From Acidobacteriota bacterium (GTDB lineage Bacteria > Acidobacteriota > Terriglobia > Terriglobales > Acidobacteriaceae), in contig JABBOG010000008.1 of NCBI GenBank assembly GCA_019351975.1, forward strand, positions 32,956 to 96,955: 64,000 nt of DNA. The letters run 5' to 3'. Position 1 is the first letter of the stretch; the number at the start of each line of letters is the position of its first letter. Below the pieces are notes generated by a model, which did no database searches, was not told the DNA's origin, and saw nothing but the letters and a program-made list of their open reading frames with translations. Made by a program: the position numbers and the translations under genes. Positions 28,974 to 38,758 of the stretch are shown here, piece by piece.

Positions 28974-29381
28974 ATGGATGAGTCGCTCCTGAGAAGTCTT
29001 GCCGAGTTTCGATTTCAGATGCGGAAGTTCCTCAGTTTCAGTGAGATGGCATCGGAGCGGTGCGGTATCCCCGCGCAGCAGTATCAGCTGATCCAGGTCA
29101 TCGCTGCCATTCCCGAGGGGCAGCAGCCCTCCATCACGTACCTTGCAGAGCGGATGATCCTCCGGCATAACAGCACGGTAGAGTTGGTCGACCGCGCAGA
29201 GCGAGCAGGTCTTGTCTACCGCGAGAGCGATCCAACGGACCTGCGTCGGTCTCTCGTTCACATCACGTCCGCAGGCCAAAAGCTTCTCGAGCAACTGGTG
29301 CAGGAACACATGAGCGAACTGGTGCCGCGTTGCGAGCCGCTGATTTCGGCGCTTCGCCAACTTCAAGGTTCAGCCGAGTAG
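28974..29381 (+). CDS. MarR family transcriptional regulator
   Basis: This 135-residue winged-helix repressor has FRFQMRKFLSFSEMASERCG as the first dimerisation helix. The DNA-recognition helix lies in SITYLAERMILRHNSTVELVDR, the wing in RESDPTDLRRSLVHIT, and a C-terminal dimer helix follows. The ligand is unknown. The ATG at 28974 follows a strong GGAGG at 28961-28965; an upstream in-frame ATG at 28938 falls inside the predicted promoter. The ClC channel gene starts 36 nt downstream, so it is the likely regulated partner. Confidence 0.88.
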   Translation: MDESLLRSLAEFRFQMRKFLSFSEMASERCGIPAQQYQLIQVIAAIPEGQQPSITYLAERMILRHNSTVELVDRAERAGLVYRESDPTDLRRSLVHITSAGQKLLEQLVQEHMSELVPRCEPLISALRQLQGSAE

Positions 29382-29417
29382 ATCCACGAGTAGATCCATT
29401 AGACAGGAGCAGTAGCG

Positions 29418-31298
29418 TTGAGAATCGCAGGTTCAGCCGAAGCACTACGGGACTATTCAGCAGATAGCAGAATCCTGTACACCAGTGCTTTAGCCTCCAT
29501 CCTTGGGGCTCTTGCCGCCGTCGCCGCATGGACGCTCCTCGAGCTCATAGCACTGTTCACAAACCTCTTCTACTTCCACCAGTGGAGCTTTCTCGATCGA
29601 GATCCCTGGCTCGCAGGCCGCCATTGGTGGCTCATCCTTATGCCCGTGATTGGTGGCCTTCTCGTCGGCTTGATCGCACGCTACATGTGCCCTCGGGTTC
29701 GCGGCCACGGTATGCCGGAGGCCGTAGAAACCATCGTCTTCAACGACGGAAAAGTACAGCCGCGCGTTGCGATCCTCAAACCAATCGCAACAGCGATCTC
29801 TATAGGCTCGGGCGGCCCGTTCGGCGCAGAGGGTCCGGTCATCATTACCGGCGGAGCCATCGGTAGCGTTGTGGCGCAGTTGTTACCGATGACTGGCTCG
29901 GAACGAACCGTCCTGATGGTCGCGGGTGCTTCGGCGGGCATGGCCGCAACCTTCAACTGTCCCATGTCGGCGACGCTGCTGGCCGTTGAGATTCTGCTCT
30001 TTGAGTGGAAGCCTCGTTCCCTCGTCCCCGTTGCCATCGCCTGCGTCACAGCGGGCGCCGTGCGCCGCCTGCTACTCGGACCACAGAGTCTTCTGGAGAT
30101 GATTCCCACAGCCGAACCGGTGTACCACTCCGCGATGCTCGGAGCGCTTGTGCTCGGCCTCGTTGCTGCCTTCGTCGCTGCCGGCCTTAGCAAGGCGGTC
30201 CACTTCTTTGAGACCCAATTCGAGCGCCTGCCCATTCACTGGATGTGGTGGCCGGCGATTGGCGGTCTCGGCGTGGGCCTCGGGGGCCTCATCTTCCCCA
30301 AAGGTCTTGGTGTCGGCTACACCGTCATCCAGCAGATGATCTCGGGCGATGCTGCGTGGAAACTCCTGCTCGGTATCCTCATCGTCAAGAGCCTCATGTG
30401 GGTCTTCTCGCTTGGCTCCAACACCGCGGGCGGAATCCTCGCCCCGTTGCTGATGATTGGCGGCGCGCTCGGCGCAGCCCTGGGCCACCTCATGCCTATC
30501 ATGAGTCGAGGAGCGTGGGTGCTGGTCGGCATGACCTCAGTCCTCTCCGCCGCCATTGGCGCTCCACTCACGTCTGCCATGCTTGCGCTCGAGCTCACGC
30601 ATAACGGTGGTCTCATGCTTCCCGTGCTGCTCTCCTGTGTCGCTGCGTATGCCGTCAGTGTTCTCGTCATGCCTCGGTCGATGCTCACAGAAAACCTCAG
30701 CCGCCGCGGACTTCACCTCAGCCGCGAGTTCGGCGTCGATCCGCTCGAGACCATTCTCGTCTCGCAGGCGATGCACACCAGCGTCTTCGCTCTGCCCGAG
30801 AACGCAACCCGCAAAGATGCAGCCGACTGGCTGCGCAAGATGGAGGAACGCGGCAGCGAGGCCTGGTCTCACTGGCAACGCATCTTTCCTCTGGTTGACG
30901 CCGATGGACGGCTCACCGGGACGCTTACGCGTGCCCAGATGATCAATGCCGCACGTAAGGAAGATCTCACCTGTTTGCTCGCTGACGATGCAAAGCGAGA
31001 CCCCCGGACCATCTCGCCCTTCAGCACGCTGCGCAACTGCGCCATGTCCATGGCGGAGTCCAAACTGACCTCATATCCCGTTGTCAGCGCCGACGGCAAA
31101 CTGCTTGGCATCATGACCATCAGCGATCTACTGATGGGACGCAGTCAGGAGGCCCATCGCGAGATGGATCGCGAGCGCGTCCTTCGTCTCCGCTGGCCCT
31201 TCGGTCATACCCAGCCACCGGTGGAAACCGGTCCAACCACAACCTCAACCTCTGTCGAGGATCTTCCGCCCGCCGACGATATCCACCCGGCTGCTTAA
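29418..31298 (+). CDS. ClC chloride channel/antiporter with CBS pair
   Basis: This 626-residue ClC protein has about eleven membrane segments in residues 20-440. Anion-selectivity motifs are visible: GSGGPFGAEGPVI (the GxEGP type) and GSNTAGGILAPLLMIGG. The cytoplasmic tail holds two CBS domains (about residues 450-600), which typically bind adenine nucleotides. The gating-glutamate position (GAEGP) is kept. Such proteins exchange chloride for protons and help in acid resistance. Translation starts at the TTG at 29418 with AGGAG 9 nt upstream. The gene ends with a 4-nt overlap on the convergent glutaredoxin gene. Confidence 0.92.
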   Translation: MRIAGSAEALRDYSADSRILYTSALASILGALAAVAAWTLLELIALFTNLFYFHQWSFLDRDPWLAGRHWWLILMPVIGGLLVGLIARYMCPRVRGHGMPEAVETIVFNDGKVQPRVAILKPIATAISIGSGGPFGAEGPVIITGGAIGSVVAQLLPMTGSERTVLMVAGASAGMAATFNCPMSATLLAVEILLFEWKPRSLVPVAIACVTAGAVRRLLLGPQSLLEMIPTAEPVYHSAMLGALVLGLVAAFVAAGLSKAVHFFETQFERLPIHWMWWPAIGGLGVGLGGLIFPKGLGVGYTVIQQMISGDAAWKLLLGILIVKSLMWVFSLGSNTAGGILAPLLMIGGALGAALGHLMPIMSRGAWVLVGMTSVLSAAIGAPLTSAMLALELTHNGGLMLPVLLSCVAAYAVSVLVMPRSMLTENLSRRGLHLSREFGVDPLETILVSQAMHTSVFALPENATRKDAADWLRKMEERGSEAWSHWQRIFPLVDADGRLTGTLTRAQMINAARKEDLTCLLADDAKRDPRTISPFSTLRNCAMSMAESKLTSYPVVSADGKLLGIMTISDLLMGRSQEAHREMDRERVLRLRWPFGHTQPPVETGPTTTSTSVEDLPPADDIHPAA

Positions 31299-31552
31299 TC
31301 CGCGTCCACCCCAAATAGCTCCGCCATCTCCTTGTGCAGGAATCCGAGGCCCGGCTTATAAGGCTGTATCCATTTGCCATCCAGCACAAACTGCGGAATC
31401 GCGCGTTTACCCGTATGCGCAACGACTAGATCGGCCGCACCGGGAGTCGTTTCGATGTTAACTTCTGTGAACGCAATTGAATGCTCGTTCAAAAATCTTT
31501 TTGCCTCGCGGCAATCGCGACACCAATTCGCTGAATAAACTAAAAGCTCCAT
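31295..31552 (-). CDS. Glutaredoxin-like protein
   Basis: This 85-residue small thioredoxin-fold protein has the redox motif CRDC (in YSANWCRDCREAKRFL) near the N-terminus and the cis-proline region GKRAIPQFVLDGKW. It is the NrdH/glutaredoxin-like size class, and probably reduces disulfides in the cytoplasm. It is convergent with the ClC gene (4-nt overlap) and divergent from the PAS kinase. Confidence 0.88.
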   Translation of the reverse strand: MELLVYSANWCRDCREAKRFLNEHSIAFTEVNIETTPGAADLVVAHTGKRAIPQFVLDGKWIQPYKPGLGFLHKEMAELFGVDAD

Positions 31553-31655
31553 ACCACTATTGTGACCTATTTGGGCGTCGTATGATATACCACATCACAG
31601 AGAATAGGTTTCGCCTTCTTCCAGCTAGCGATTCACCCATCATGCAGGATGTACC

Positions 31656-33110
31656 GTGAAGAACTCCGTCGCAAACGCAATCCCAAAGATCGGTGTTGAG
31701 CAGGCGCTGGAGAGTATGAGCGATGCCTTCGTGCTCCTCGATCCCGAGTTTCGCGTTGCCTACGTCAACTCGGCCACTGAGCGCAGCGTCGGTCGCCCGG
31801 CTGCCGAGATGATTGGCAGAACACACTGGGAGCTCTGGCCGTCTTCGGTAGGAACAGACCTCGAGCGCTTCTATCGATCCGCCATGCAAACCGGGCGCCC
31901 CGCATCATTCCAGCACCATTACGTGGGGGATGGCTTTGACCATTGGTTTGATATCCACGCGTATCCCAGTGATGTGGGTCTGGCTGTCTACTACACCGAT
32001 ATCACGGATCGCAAGCAGGGTCCCGTCGAGAAGGAACGCATCGAACGCGCGTATAAGGCCGCGCTCTCTAATACTCCCGATCTGGTCTACGTCTTCGATC
32101 TCGATCACCGCTTCATCTATGCTAACGAAGCGCTGCTCACCATGTGGGGCCGCACCTCCGCTGATTCACTCGGCAAGAACTGCCTTGAACTTGGCTATCC
32201 CGATTGGCATGCCGCCATGCATGACCGTGAGATCGATCAGGTCATCGCCACCAAAACTCCCATCCGCGGCGAAGTTCCATTCATCGGAACCAGCGGCCGC
32301 AGAATGTACGAGTACATCTTTGTCCCTGTACTGGATGATGCCGGTGAGGTCGAATCCATCGCCGGAACTACGCGCGATATCACCGAGCGCCTACAGGCGG
32401 AAGAGGCTCTCCGCCGCAGCGAAAAGCTCGCCACCGCCGGACGCCTTGCCGCATCGATCTCGCACGAGATCAACAACCCGCTCGAATCCGTTACCAACCT
32501 TCTCTACCTCATCGAATGTGACGAATCGCTCCCCCTTGAGATACGCAGCTATCTCGAGCTCGCGCAGACGGAACTCTCGCGCGTCTCTCACATCGCCACC
32601 CAAAACCTGCGCTTCTACCGTCAGGGCTCCAAGCCGACGATGGAGAATATTCAAACCCTGCTCAGCTCTCTCTGGACGCTCTACGAACGCAGGTTCCGCA
32701 TCTCTCAAGTCAGCTTCGCGCAGCGCTTCTTCGACGTAGAACCCGTTCGTGTCTTCGCCGGGGAGCTGCGTCAGGTCGTCGCCAACCTCGTCGGCAATGC
32801 GCTCGACGCGCTCGATCCCGGCGGATGCATCGCGCTTCGCCAGCGCATCTCAACCACTCTTCGTCCCGGGCACCGGTCTCTCATCATCACCGTTGCAGAC
32901 AACGGCACAGGCATGAGTGAAGAGACACTCAAGCGCATCTTCGAGCCTTTCTTCAGCACCAAAACCGCCACAGGGACCGGCCTTGGTCTCTGGGTAAGCA
33001 AAGAGATCATCGAAAAGCAGGGCGGGACCCTTCGCGTCCGATCGACTCAGCAATCGCCTTATCGCGGCACCACCTTCATGATCATCCTCCCCGAAGCCAA
33101 CGCCGAATAA
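31656..33110 (+). CDS. PAS-domain sensor histidine kinase
   Basis: This is a 484-residue soluble kinase with two PAS domains (about residues 15-115 and 128-245). A HisKA dimerisation domain follows (phospho-His in AASISHEINNPLESV), then an HATPase domain (NALDALDPG, ADNGTGMSEETLKRIF, FFSTKTATGTGLGLWV). No membrane segment is present, so the signal is intracellular or redox/ligand-based. No response regulator is adjacent, making it an orphan. Translation starts at the GTG at 31656 with AGGA upstream. A weak TTGTGA-15 nt-TATGAT promoter lies at 31560-31586. Confidence 0.9.
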   Translation: MKNSVANAIPKIGVEQALESMSDAFVLLDPEFRVAYVNSATERSVGRPAAEMIGRTHWELWPSSVGTDLERFYRSAMQTGRPASFQHHYVGDGFDHWFDIHAYPSDVGLAVYYTDITDRKQGPVEKERIERAYKAALSNTPDLVYVFDLDHRFIYANEALLTMWGRTSADSLGKNCLELGYPDWHAAMHDREIDQVIATKTPIRGEVPFIGTSGRRMYEYIFVPVLDDAGEVESIAGTTRDITERLQAEEALRRSEKLATAGRLAASISHEINNPLESVTNLLYLIECDESLPLEIRSYLELAQTELSRVSHIATQNLRFYRQGSKPTMENIQTLLSSLWTLYERRFRISQVSFAQRFFDVEPVRVFAGELRQVVANLVGNALDALDPGGCIALRQRISTTLRPGHRSLIITVADNGTGMSEETLKRIFEPFFSTKTATGTGLGLWVSKEIIEKQGGTLRVRSTQQSPYRGTTFMIILPEANAE

Positions 33111-33115
33111 CAGCT

Positions 33116-33130
33116 CGCCAGAGCCTGGCG
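33116..33130 (+). terminator. Short hairpin after the PAS kinase gene
   Basis: CGCCAG and CTGGCG form a 6-bp stem with a 3-nt loop six bases after the stop. No T-tract follows, so it is a weak terminator candidate. Confidence 0.3.
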
Positions 33131-33219
33131 ACGACCTGACAACGCAACGTGATACCCCGCGGCGTTATACTTTTCGTGGGCCTCATCCGCGATCCTGCGG
33201 AGCGGCACTGGAGATCACC

Positions 33220-34122
33220 ATGAGCCTCACGCAACCTTCGGACAGCGGCAGTACTTCGCCCGTCAGCCGTGTCACGGCACAAACGCTTCTTGATATGAAG
33301 CGCTCGTCGCAGCCCATCTCTGCCCTTACAGCCTACGACTATCCCACCGCGCGCCTCGTCGATCAGGCCGGCATCGATCTTATCCTGGTAGGCGACTCCG
33401 TCGGCAACGCCGTCCTCGGCTACGACACCACCCTGCCCGTTACCATGGACGAGATGCTCCACCACACCCGCGCCGTCGCTCGCGGCGTGCAACGCGCCTT
33501 CCTCGTCGCCGATATGCCCTTCGGCTCCTACCACGCGTCCACCTCAGATGCGATCCGTAACGCCACTCGCTTCCTCAAAGAAGCCGCTGCGCAGGCAGTA
33601 AAGATCGAGGGCGGACAGCGCCGCGCAACTCTCATCCAGAGCATCACCGAAGCCGAAATTCCCGTCGTTGCGCACATCGGACTCACGCCGCAGTCCGTGC
33701 ACCGCATGTCCGGCTACCGTGTGCAAGGGCGCACAACAGACGCCATCGAGACCCTCTACGCTGATGCCCTCGCGCTTGAAGCCGCCGGCGCCATCGCCAT
33801 CGTGCTTGAAGGCATCCCCCGCGAGGTCGCCGCCGAAATCACCATACGGGTAACCATCCCCACCATCGGCATCGGCGCAGGCCCCGACTGCGACGGCCAG
33901 ATCCTCGTCTTCCACGATCTCTTCAACCTCACCTTCGCGCCTCCCGCCAAGTTCACGCGCCGCTACGCTGACGCCAGCACCTTCTTCGCCAGCGCGCTCG
34001 AGCAATACCGCGACGACATCACCGCTCGCACCTTCCCCAGCGATGCCGAAAGCTATCACCTCCCACGCGAACTCCGCGGCTCGCAGCATCCGGCCTCTCC
34101 TCACCTCACCGTGAAAGCCTGA
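33220..34122 (+). CDS. panB: 3-methyl-2-oxobutanoate hydroxymethyltransferase
   Basis: PanB makes ketopantoate from ketoisovalerate and methylene-tetrahydrofolate, the first committed step to pantothenate. The 300-residue TIM-barrel protein has ALTAYDYPTARLVDQAG, the metal-binding GDSVGNAVLGYDTTLPVTMDEML, and VAHIGLTPQSVHRMSGYRVQGR. panC follows after 3 nt and coaBC overlaps panC, so this is a three-gene pantothenate/CoA operon. Confidence 0.96.
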   Translation: MSLTQPSDSGSTSPVSRVTAQTLLDMKRSSQPISALTAYDYPTARLVDQAGIDLILVGDSVGNAVLGYDTTLPVTMDEMLHHTRAVARGVQRAFLVADMPFGSYHASTSDAIRNATRFLKEAAAQAVKIEGGQRRATLIQSITEAEIPVVAHIGLTPQSVHRMSGYRVQGRTTDAIETLYADALALEAAGAIAIVLEGIPREVAAEITIRVTIPTIGIGAGPDCDGQILVFHDLFNLTFAPPAKFTRRYADASTFFASALEQYRDDITARTFPSDAESYHLPRELRGSQHPASPHLTVKA

Positions 34123-34125
34123 GCC

Positions 34126-35004
34126 ATGCAAGTCATCACCACCGTACGCGAGATGCAGCATGCATCCATCGCCTTCAAAAAAACCCGCTCGCTCGGCTTG
34201 GTTCCCACCATGGGTGCGTTGCACGCCGGCCACCTCTCGCTCGTCCAGCGCGCGCTCGCCGACTGCGACGCTGTAGCCGCATCCATCTTCGTCAACCCCA
34301 CGCAGTTCGCCGCTGGCGAAGACTACGAAACCTACCCGCGCACTTTCGACAATGACTGCGCCAAGCTGGAAGCCGCTGGCGTCTCGCTGCTCTTCGCTCC
34401 CATCGCAGCCGAGATGTACCCCGCCGGTGCAGCCACCTTCGTCGAGGTGGCCGATCTCAGCAATCGCCTCGACGGAGCCTCGCGTCCAGGCCATTTCCGC
34501 GGCGTCGCCACCATCGTCGCCAAGCTCTTCAACATCGTCGCCCCGGACCGCGCCTACTTTGGTCAGAAGGACGCAGCACAAGTCGCCGTCCTTCGCGCCA
34601 TGGTTCGCGACCTCAATCTCCCCATCCAACTCATCGCCTGCCCCATCGTTCGCGAGCCCGACGGCCTCGCCATGAGCTCCCGCAACCGCTATCTCTCACC
34701 GGACCAACGCCGCCGCGCCCTCATCCTCCACCATTCTCTCCATGCCGCCGACAAGCTCCTCCGCTCCGGCGAAACGTGCGCTGAAGCCCTGCGCATCGCC
34801 ATGCTCGACATCTTCGCTGCAGAGCCATCCATCCGCATCGACTACGCGGCCATCGTCGATCCCGCTACGCTCCTCCCTGTCGCTGACACAACGCACGGCG
34901 CACTGCTCGCCGTCGCCGCGTGGGTAGGCTCCACGCGCCTCATCGACAACCTGCTCATCGAGCCTTCATCCGCAGCAACTCCGATCGAGGCCGCCCATGC
35001 CTGA
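34126..35004 (+). CDS. panC: Pantothenate synthetase
   Basis: PanC joins pantoate and beta-alanine using ATP. The 292-residue protein shows VPTMGALHAGHLSLVQRA (HIGH-type adenylate motif), SIFVNPTQFAAGEDYETYPR, and FGQKDAAQVAVLRAMVRDL, then MSSRNRYLSP (KMSKS-type loop). It overlaps coaBC by 8 nt. The beta-alanine donor gene panD is separate, at 51353. Confidence 0.97.
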   Translation: MQVITTVREMQHASIAFKKTRSLGLVPTMGALHAGHLSLVQRALADCDAVAASIFVNPTQFAAGEDYETYPRTFDNDCAKLEAAGVSLLFAPIAAEMYPAGAATFVEVADLSNRLDGASRPGHFRGVATIVAKLFNIVAPDRAYFGQKDAAQVAVLRAMVRDLNLPIQLIACPIVREPDGLAMSSRNRYLSPDQRRRALILHHSLHAADKLLRSGETCAEALRIAMLDIFAAEPSIRIDYAAIVDPATLLPVADTTHGALLAVAAWVGSTRLIDNLLIEPSSAATPIEAAHA

Positions 35005-36211
35005 ATCCCGCAACATCCTGATCGGCGTCTGCGGCGGCATCGCCGCCTACAAAGCCGTAGACATTTCGCGCGAACTCCAGCGCAATGGAGCCACCGTCCG
35101 CACCATCATGACGCGCTCCGCACAGCAGTTCATCCAGCCTCTCACCTTCGCTTCGCTCACCGGCCACAAGGTCTTCACCGACCTCTGGGAGTCACCCACC
35201 GAGGCTGCCATCATCGAGCACATCGCCCAGGCCCAATGGGCCGACGCTCTCCTCATCGCGCCCGCCACCGCCAACACCATCGCAAAGCTCGCTCACGGTC
35301 TCGCCGACGACTTCCTCTCCGCTACCTGCCTCGCCACGAAAGCCCCCGTCGTCCTGGCTCCAGCAATGAACGTCAACATGCTGCACCACGCCGCTACTCA
35401 GACGAATCTCGACACACTTCGCCAGCGCGGCCACACCATCGTCGATCCAGACAGCGGCTACCTCGCCTGCGGCATGTCCGGCGATGGACGTCTCGCCGAA
35501 ATCGACATCATCGTCCGCACCACTCTGGACGCGCTGCATCCCAGGCGCGATCTCGCCGACGAGACCATCCTCATCACCGCTGGCGGTACGCGCGAGCCTA
35601 TCGACCCGGTCCGCTTCCTCGGCAACCGCTCCAGCGGAAAGATGGGCCACGCTCTAGCCGCTGCCGCACAGCGTCGCGGAGCCCGCGTCATTCTCATCAC
35701 CGCCGCGGCAAATCTCCCCACGCCGCCGCACTGCGAACGCATCAGCGTCAATACCGCACTCGAGATGCACTCCGCCGTTCTCGACTACCTGCCGCAAGCC
35801 ACCATCGTGATTAAAGCCGCCGCTGTAGCCGATTTCCGCGTGCACAACATTGCGCCCAGCAAGCTGCATCGCGACGCCGCCCTCACACTCCACCTCGAGC
35901 CTACGGAGGACATCGTACGCAGCGTCGTCGACCACCGCCGACCCGGAACGCTCGTCATCGCCTTCGCCGCAGAGATGGGCCTCGACATCGACCGCGCCCG
36001 CGAAAAACTGCAACGCAAGGGTGCCGACGTCGTCGTTCTCAACGACATCAGCCAGCCTCACCTCGGCTTCGACGCATCGCACAACGCCGCCATCTTTCTC
36101 ACCGAGCACACTGCGATACACCTCGCCGAATCCACCAAAGAACATATCGCCGCGCAAATCCTCGATCACACCATCGCACTGCGCTCCGCCTCCAGACTAC
36201 AGCTCGCATAG
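34997..36211 (+). CDS. coaBC: Bifunctional phosphopantothenoylcysteine decarboxylase/synthetase
   Basis: CoaBC couples 4'-phosphopantothenate to cysteine (C-terminal CoaB part) and decarboxylates the product (N-terminal CoaC flavoprotein). The 404-residue product shows GVCGGIAAYKAVDISREL, the flavin-site APAMNVNMLHH, ACGMSGDGRLAE, then the synthetase part from about residue 185 (ILITAGGTREPIDPVRFLGN). It ends the panB-panC-coaBC run. Confidence 0.96.
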   Translation: MPESRNILIGVCGGIAAYKAVDISRELQRNGATVRTIMTRSAQQFIQPLTFASLTGHKVFTDLWESPTEAAIIEHIAQAQWADALLIAPATANTIAKLAHGLADDFLSATCLATKAPVVLAPAMNVNMLHHAATQTNLDTLRQRGHTIVDPDSGYLACGMSGDGRLAEIDIIVRTTLDALHPRRDLADETILITAGGTREPIDPVRFLGNRSSGKMGHALAAAAQRRGARVILITAAANLPTPPHCERISVNTALEMHSAVLDYLPQATIVIKAAAVADFRVHNIAPSKLHRDAALTLHLEPTEDIVRSVVDHRRPGTLVIAFAAEMGLDIDRAREKLQRKGADVVVLNDISQPHLGFDASHNAAIFLTEHTAIHLAESTKEHIAAQILDHTIALRSASRLQLA

Positions 36212-36263
36212 CGTCGGCGCTCCGCTTGCGATCAACCCAAGCAGGGAACTGACGCACACGAAA

Positions 36264-36292
36264 GAGCCCAGCCAGATTCGTCGGCTGGGCTC
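36264..36292. terminator. Bidirectional terminator between coaBC and the SDR gene
   Basis: A perfect 10-bp inverted repeat (GAGCCCAGCC / GGCTGGGCTC) with a 9-nt loop lies between convergent genes. On the minus strand it is followed by CTTTCG, so it should work mainly for the SDR gene and also for coaBC. Confidence 0.75.
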
Positions 36293-36307
36293 CTGCGTCT
36301 GAAATTC

Positions 36308-37081
36308 CTACTGCTCGTGATAATTCCGAATCAGTCCGCCATCCAGAAAATACGTGCTTCCGGTCACATACGCGCCGTCTTCCGACGCCAGAAATGCAGC
36401 CACACCAGCGACCTCTTCAGGCTTGCCAAGCCGCCCCAGCGGAATCGTCGCCAACAGCGCATCCAGTTTTGGCTTATCCGCCAGCAGATTCTTGTTGATC
36501 GGCGTATTGATCGCTCCCGGCGCAATGTTATTCACCGTAATTCCCATCGGACCAAGCTCCACAGCCAGGTCGCGCATCAGCATCCGCATCGCTCCCTTGC
36601 TCGCGCAGTACGTCGAAAAGTGCGGAAACACCATGTCTTCATGCACGGACGAAATATTAATGACGCGCCCCGGCTTCTTCGCGTCTCTCAGCTTGCGCAC
36701 AAACGCCTGCGTCAGGAAGAACGCTCCCTTCAGGTTCACATTCATCACGGCATCGTAGTCTGCCTCCGTCACATCCACGAAGTCCGCATGCTTCTCAATC
36801 CCCGCGTTATTCACCAGGATGTCGCACGATCCAAGCTGGCTCCACGCGGCCTCGATGAGCTTCGTGCAGTCTGCCATCACCGTCACGTCCGCCTGCACCA
36901 TCACCGCCTTCCCTCCCGCAGCCGTAATCTTCGAAACCGTTCCTTGCGCCTCTTCCGGCTCAACAATGTAGTCGATCACGCAATCAGCACCCTCTTGCGC
37001 CAACCGTTCCGCAATCGCCTGCCCAATGCCCGAACCCGATCCAGTGATCACTGCGACCTTACCTTCCAAACGACCTGCCAT
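36308..37081 (-). CDS. Short-chain dehydrogenase (glucose dehydrogenase/FabG-like)
   Basis: This 257-residue Rossmann oxidoreductase has the cofactor motif TGSGSGIGQ at residues 14-22, NNAGIE, the catalytic Ser in ISSVHEDM and Tyr-Lys in YCASKGA, and a C-terminal TGSTYFLDGG. Sequence flavour is closest to glucose 1-dehydrogenase or 3-ketoacyl reductase, but the substrate cannot be set by sight. GGGAG lies 4 nt before the ATG. Confidence 0.85.
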   Translation of the reverse strand: MAGRLEGKVAVITGSGSGIGQAIAERLAQEGADCVIDYIVEPEEAQGTVSKITAAGGKAVMVQADVTVMADCTKLIEAAWSQLGSCDILVNNAGIEKHADFVDVTEADYDAVMNVNLKGAFFLTQAFVRKLRDAKKPGRVINISSVHEDMVFPHFSTYCASKGAMRMLMRDLAVELGPMGITVNNIAPGAINTPINKNLLADKPKLDALLATIPLGRLGKPEEVAGVAAFLASEDGAYVTGSTYFLDGGLIRNYHEQ

Positions 37082-37187
37082 GATGCTCCCTTCGCTTACG
37101 CGGATGTTCTTGCTGTTCTATTCGCAGTGCTCTGCCTCGAAGCCTTCACTGCTCTCTTGATCGTCAACATCGAGACAATCGCTCCGT

Positions 37188-37700
<513 letters not shown>

Positions 37701-37711
37701 CTACCGTTGTA

Positions 37712-38353
37712 CTACTTCGTAGCTTGTGGCGCGACCGGAGCAGCCCCATGCATCTCCTTCAGATACGCCCGCGACAGCGTCTTTTTCTCCATCGCCAGCG
37801 GCAACAGCGTCGGATAAAACTGCACGAACGTTGTATCCACCGCCGCATGAGCCTCATGGCACGTGTAGCAGCTGGCTGGCCGCGCAATTCGTTTGGCCAC
37901 CTTGTCCGCGCCGCTCAAATCATAGAAGCTCCAGATTCCGTGGTCTTTCACGTGGATCTCCATGCCCATGATCGCTTCACTCTGCGTATGGCCGCGCTTG
38001 TTGATCGAAACCGGATTCTCCGCGCCCCGAATCTCCAGCAGAAGCGTCGTCTTGTCCGGCCATGTTCCCGTCTCCACAAAGCTGCGATATGCCGCCGGAT
38101 TAACAAACACATTGTCGAACATCGAATGATCCGGCGGCGCGCCGGCCGCCTGCGCAGCGTAGGACATATCTATGCCCGACGTCAGATAGATCCACTCGCG
38201 ATACTGCACTGGAGCAACCAGACCTCCATCTTTCGCATACGCAGGAGCTTCTCTTGGGGTAGCAGGAGTGCCACTCTGGCTAACAGTTTGCGCACCCCCT
38301 GCGTGGGCCGCACCGACCATCGCTAGAACGAAGGGTAAAGCCTGCTTGATCAT
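37712..38353 (-). CDS. Cytochrome P460 family protein, exported
   Basis: This 213-residue protein has a signal peptide (ALPFVLAMVGAAHA) and the P460 domain, with YREWIYLTSGIDMSY at the start and a single heme c motif CYTCH near residue 170. Family members bind heme covalently in the periplasm; the well-known ones oxidise hydroxylamine, but most are uncharacterised. The heme-crosslinking lysine of true P460 cannot be confirmed by eye. It precedes tadA on the same strand. Confidence 0.83.
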   Translation of the reverse strand: MIKQALPFVLAMVGAAHAGGAQTVSQSGTPATPREAPAYAKDGGLVAPVQYREWIYLTSGIDMSYAAQAAGAPPDHSMFDNVFVNPAAYRSFVETGTWPDKTTLLLEIRGAENPVSINKRGHTQSEAIMGMEIHVKDHGIWSFYDLSGADKVAKRIARPASCYTCHEAHAAVDTTFVQFYPTLLPLAMEKKTLSRAYLKEMHGAAPVAPQATK

Positions 38354-38416
38354 CCTCGAACCTCGCTACACTCCTGCGCAGAGCCGCAGCGCAGAGTTCC
38401 GCCACTCTACTAATCC

Positions 38417-38758
38417 TTATCGCACCCGCGGCTCAGCCTTGGGCCCAAAAAACCGCGCAATCTGCCCCGCCAGCCCAGCCAGCGCAGTCTGCCGCTGCGC
38501 CATCTCCGCATCGTTCAGCGAGAACTGCTTCACCCACATCTCCTCAAGAATAGGCAACAGCTTCGGCACAACAAGCTCACCCGTTGCCCATCCGTCCACT
38601 GCCTCAAAAAAATGCTTCGCCTCTGGGTCGTACTCATCCATCGGGCAGTTCTCGTCCGCAATCAGCCCCTCAATGTCTGCCGCCGCAAACAACTCTTTCA
38701 GCGACTCCAAATCCGGTGGCGGCGGCCATCTCTTTGCGCCCACATCAAGCCCCTCCAT
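38417..38758 (-). CDS. Hypothetical protein coupled to aguA
   Basis: This is a 113-residue protein I do not recognise. It is acidic in the first half (LESLKELFAAADIEGLIADENCPMDEYDP) and basic near the end, with no signal peptide. Its ATG overlaps the aguA stop codon by one base (ATGA), so translation is likely coupled. The position suggests an accessory role in agmatine or polyamine metabolism, which is only inference. Confidence 0.72.
   Translation of the reverse strand: MEGLDVGAKRWPPPPDLESLKELFAAADIEGLIADENCPMDEYDPEAKHFFEAVDGWATGELVVPKLLPILEEMWVKQFSLNDAEMAQRQTALAGLAGQIARFFGPKAEPRVR

Noticed and set aside
29382..29417. Short direct repeat GAGTAGATCCA between the MarR and ClC genes
   Set aside because: Two copies within 20 nt at the end of a gene; too short for a functional claim.
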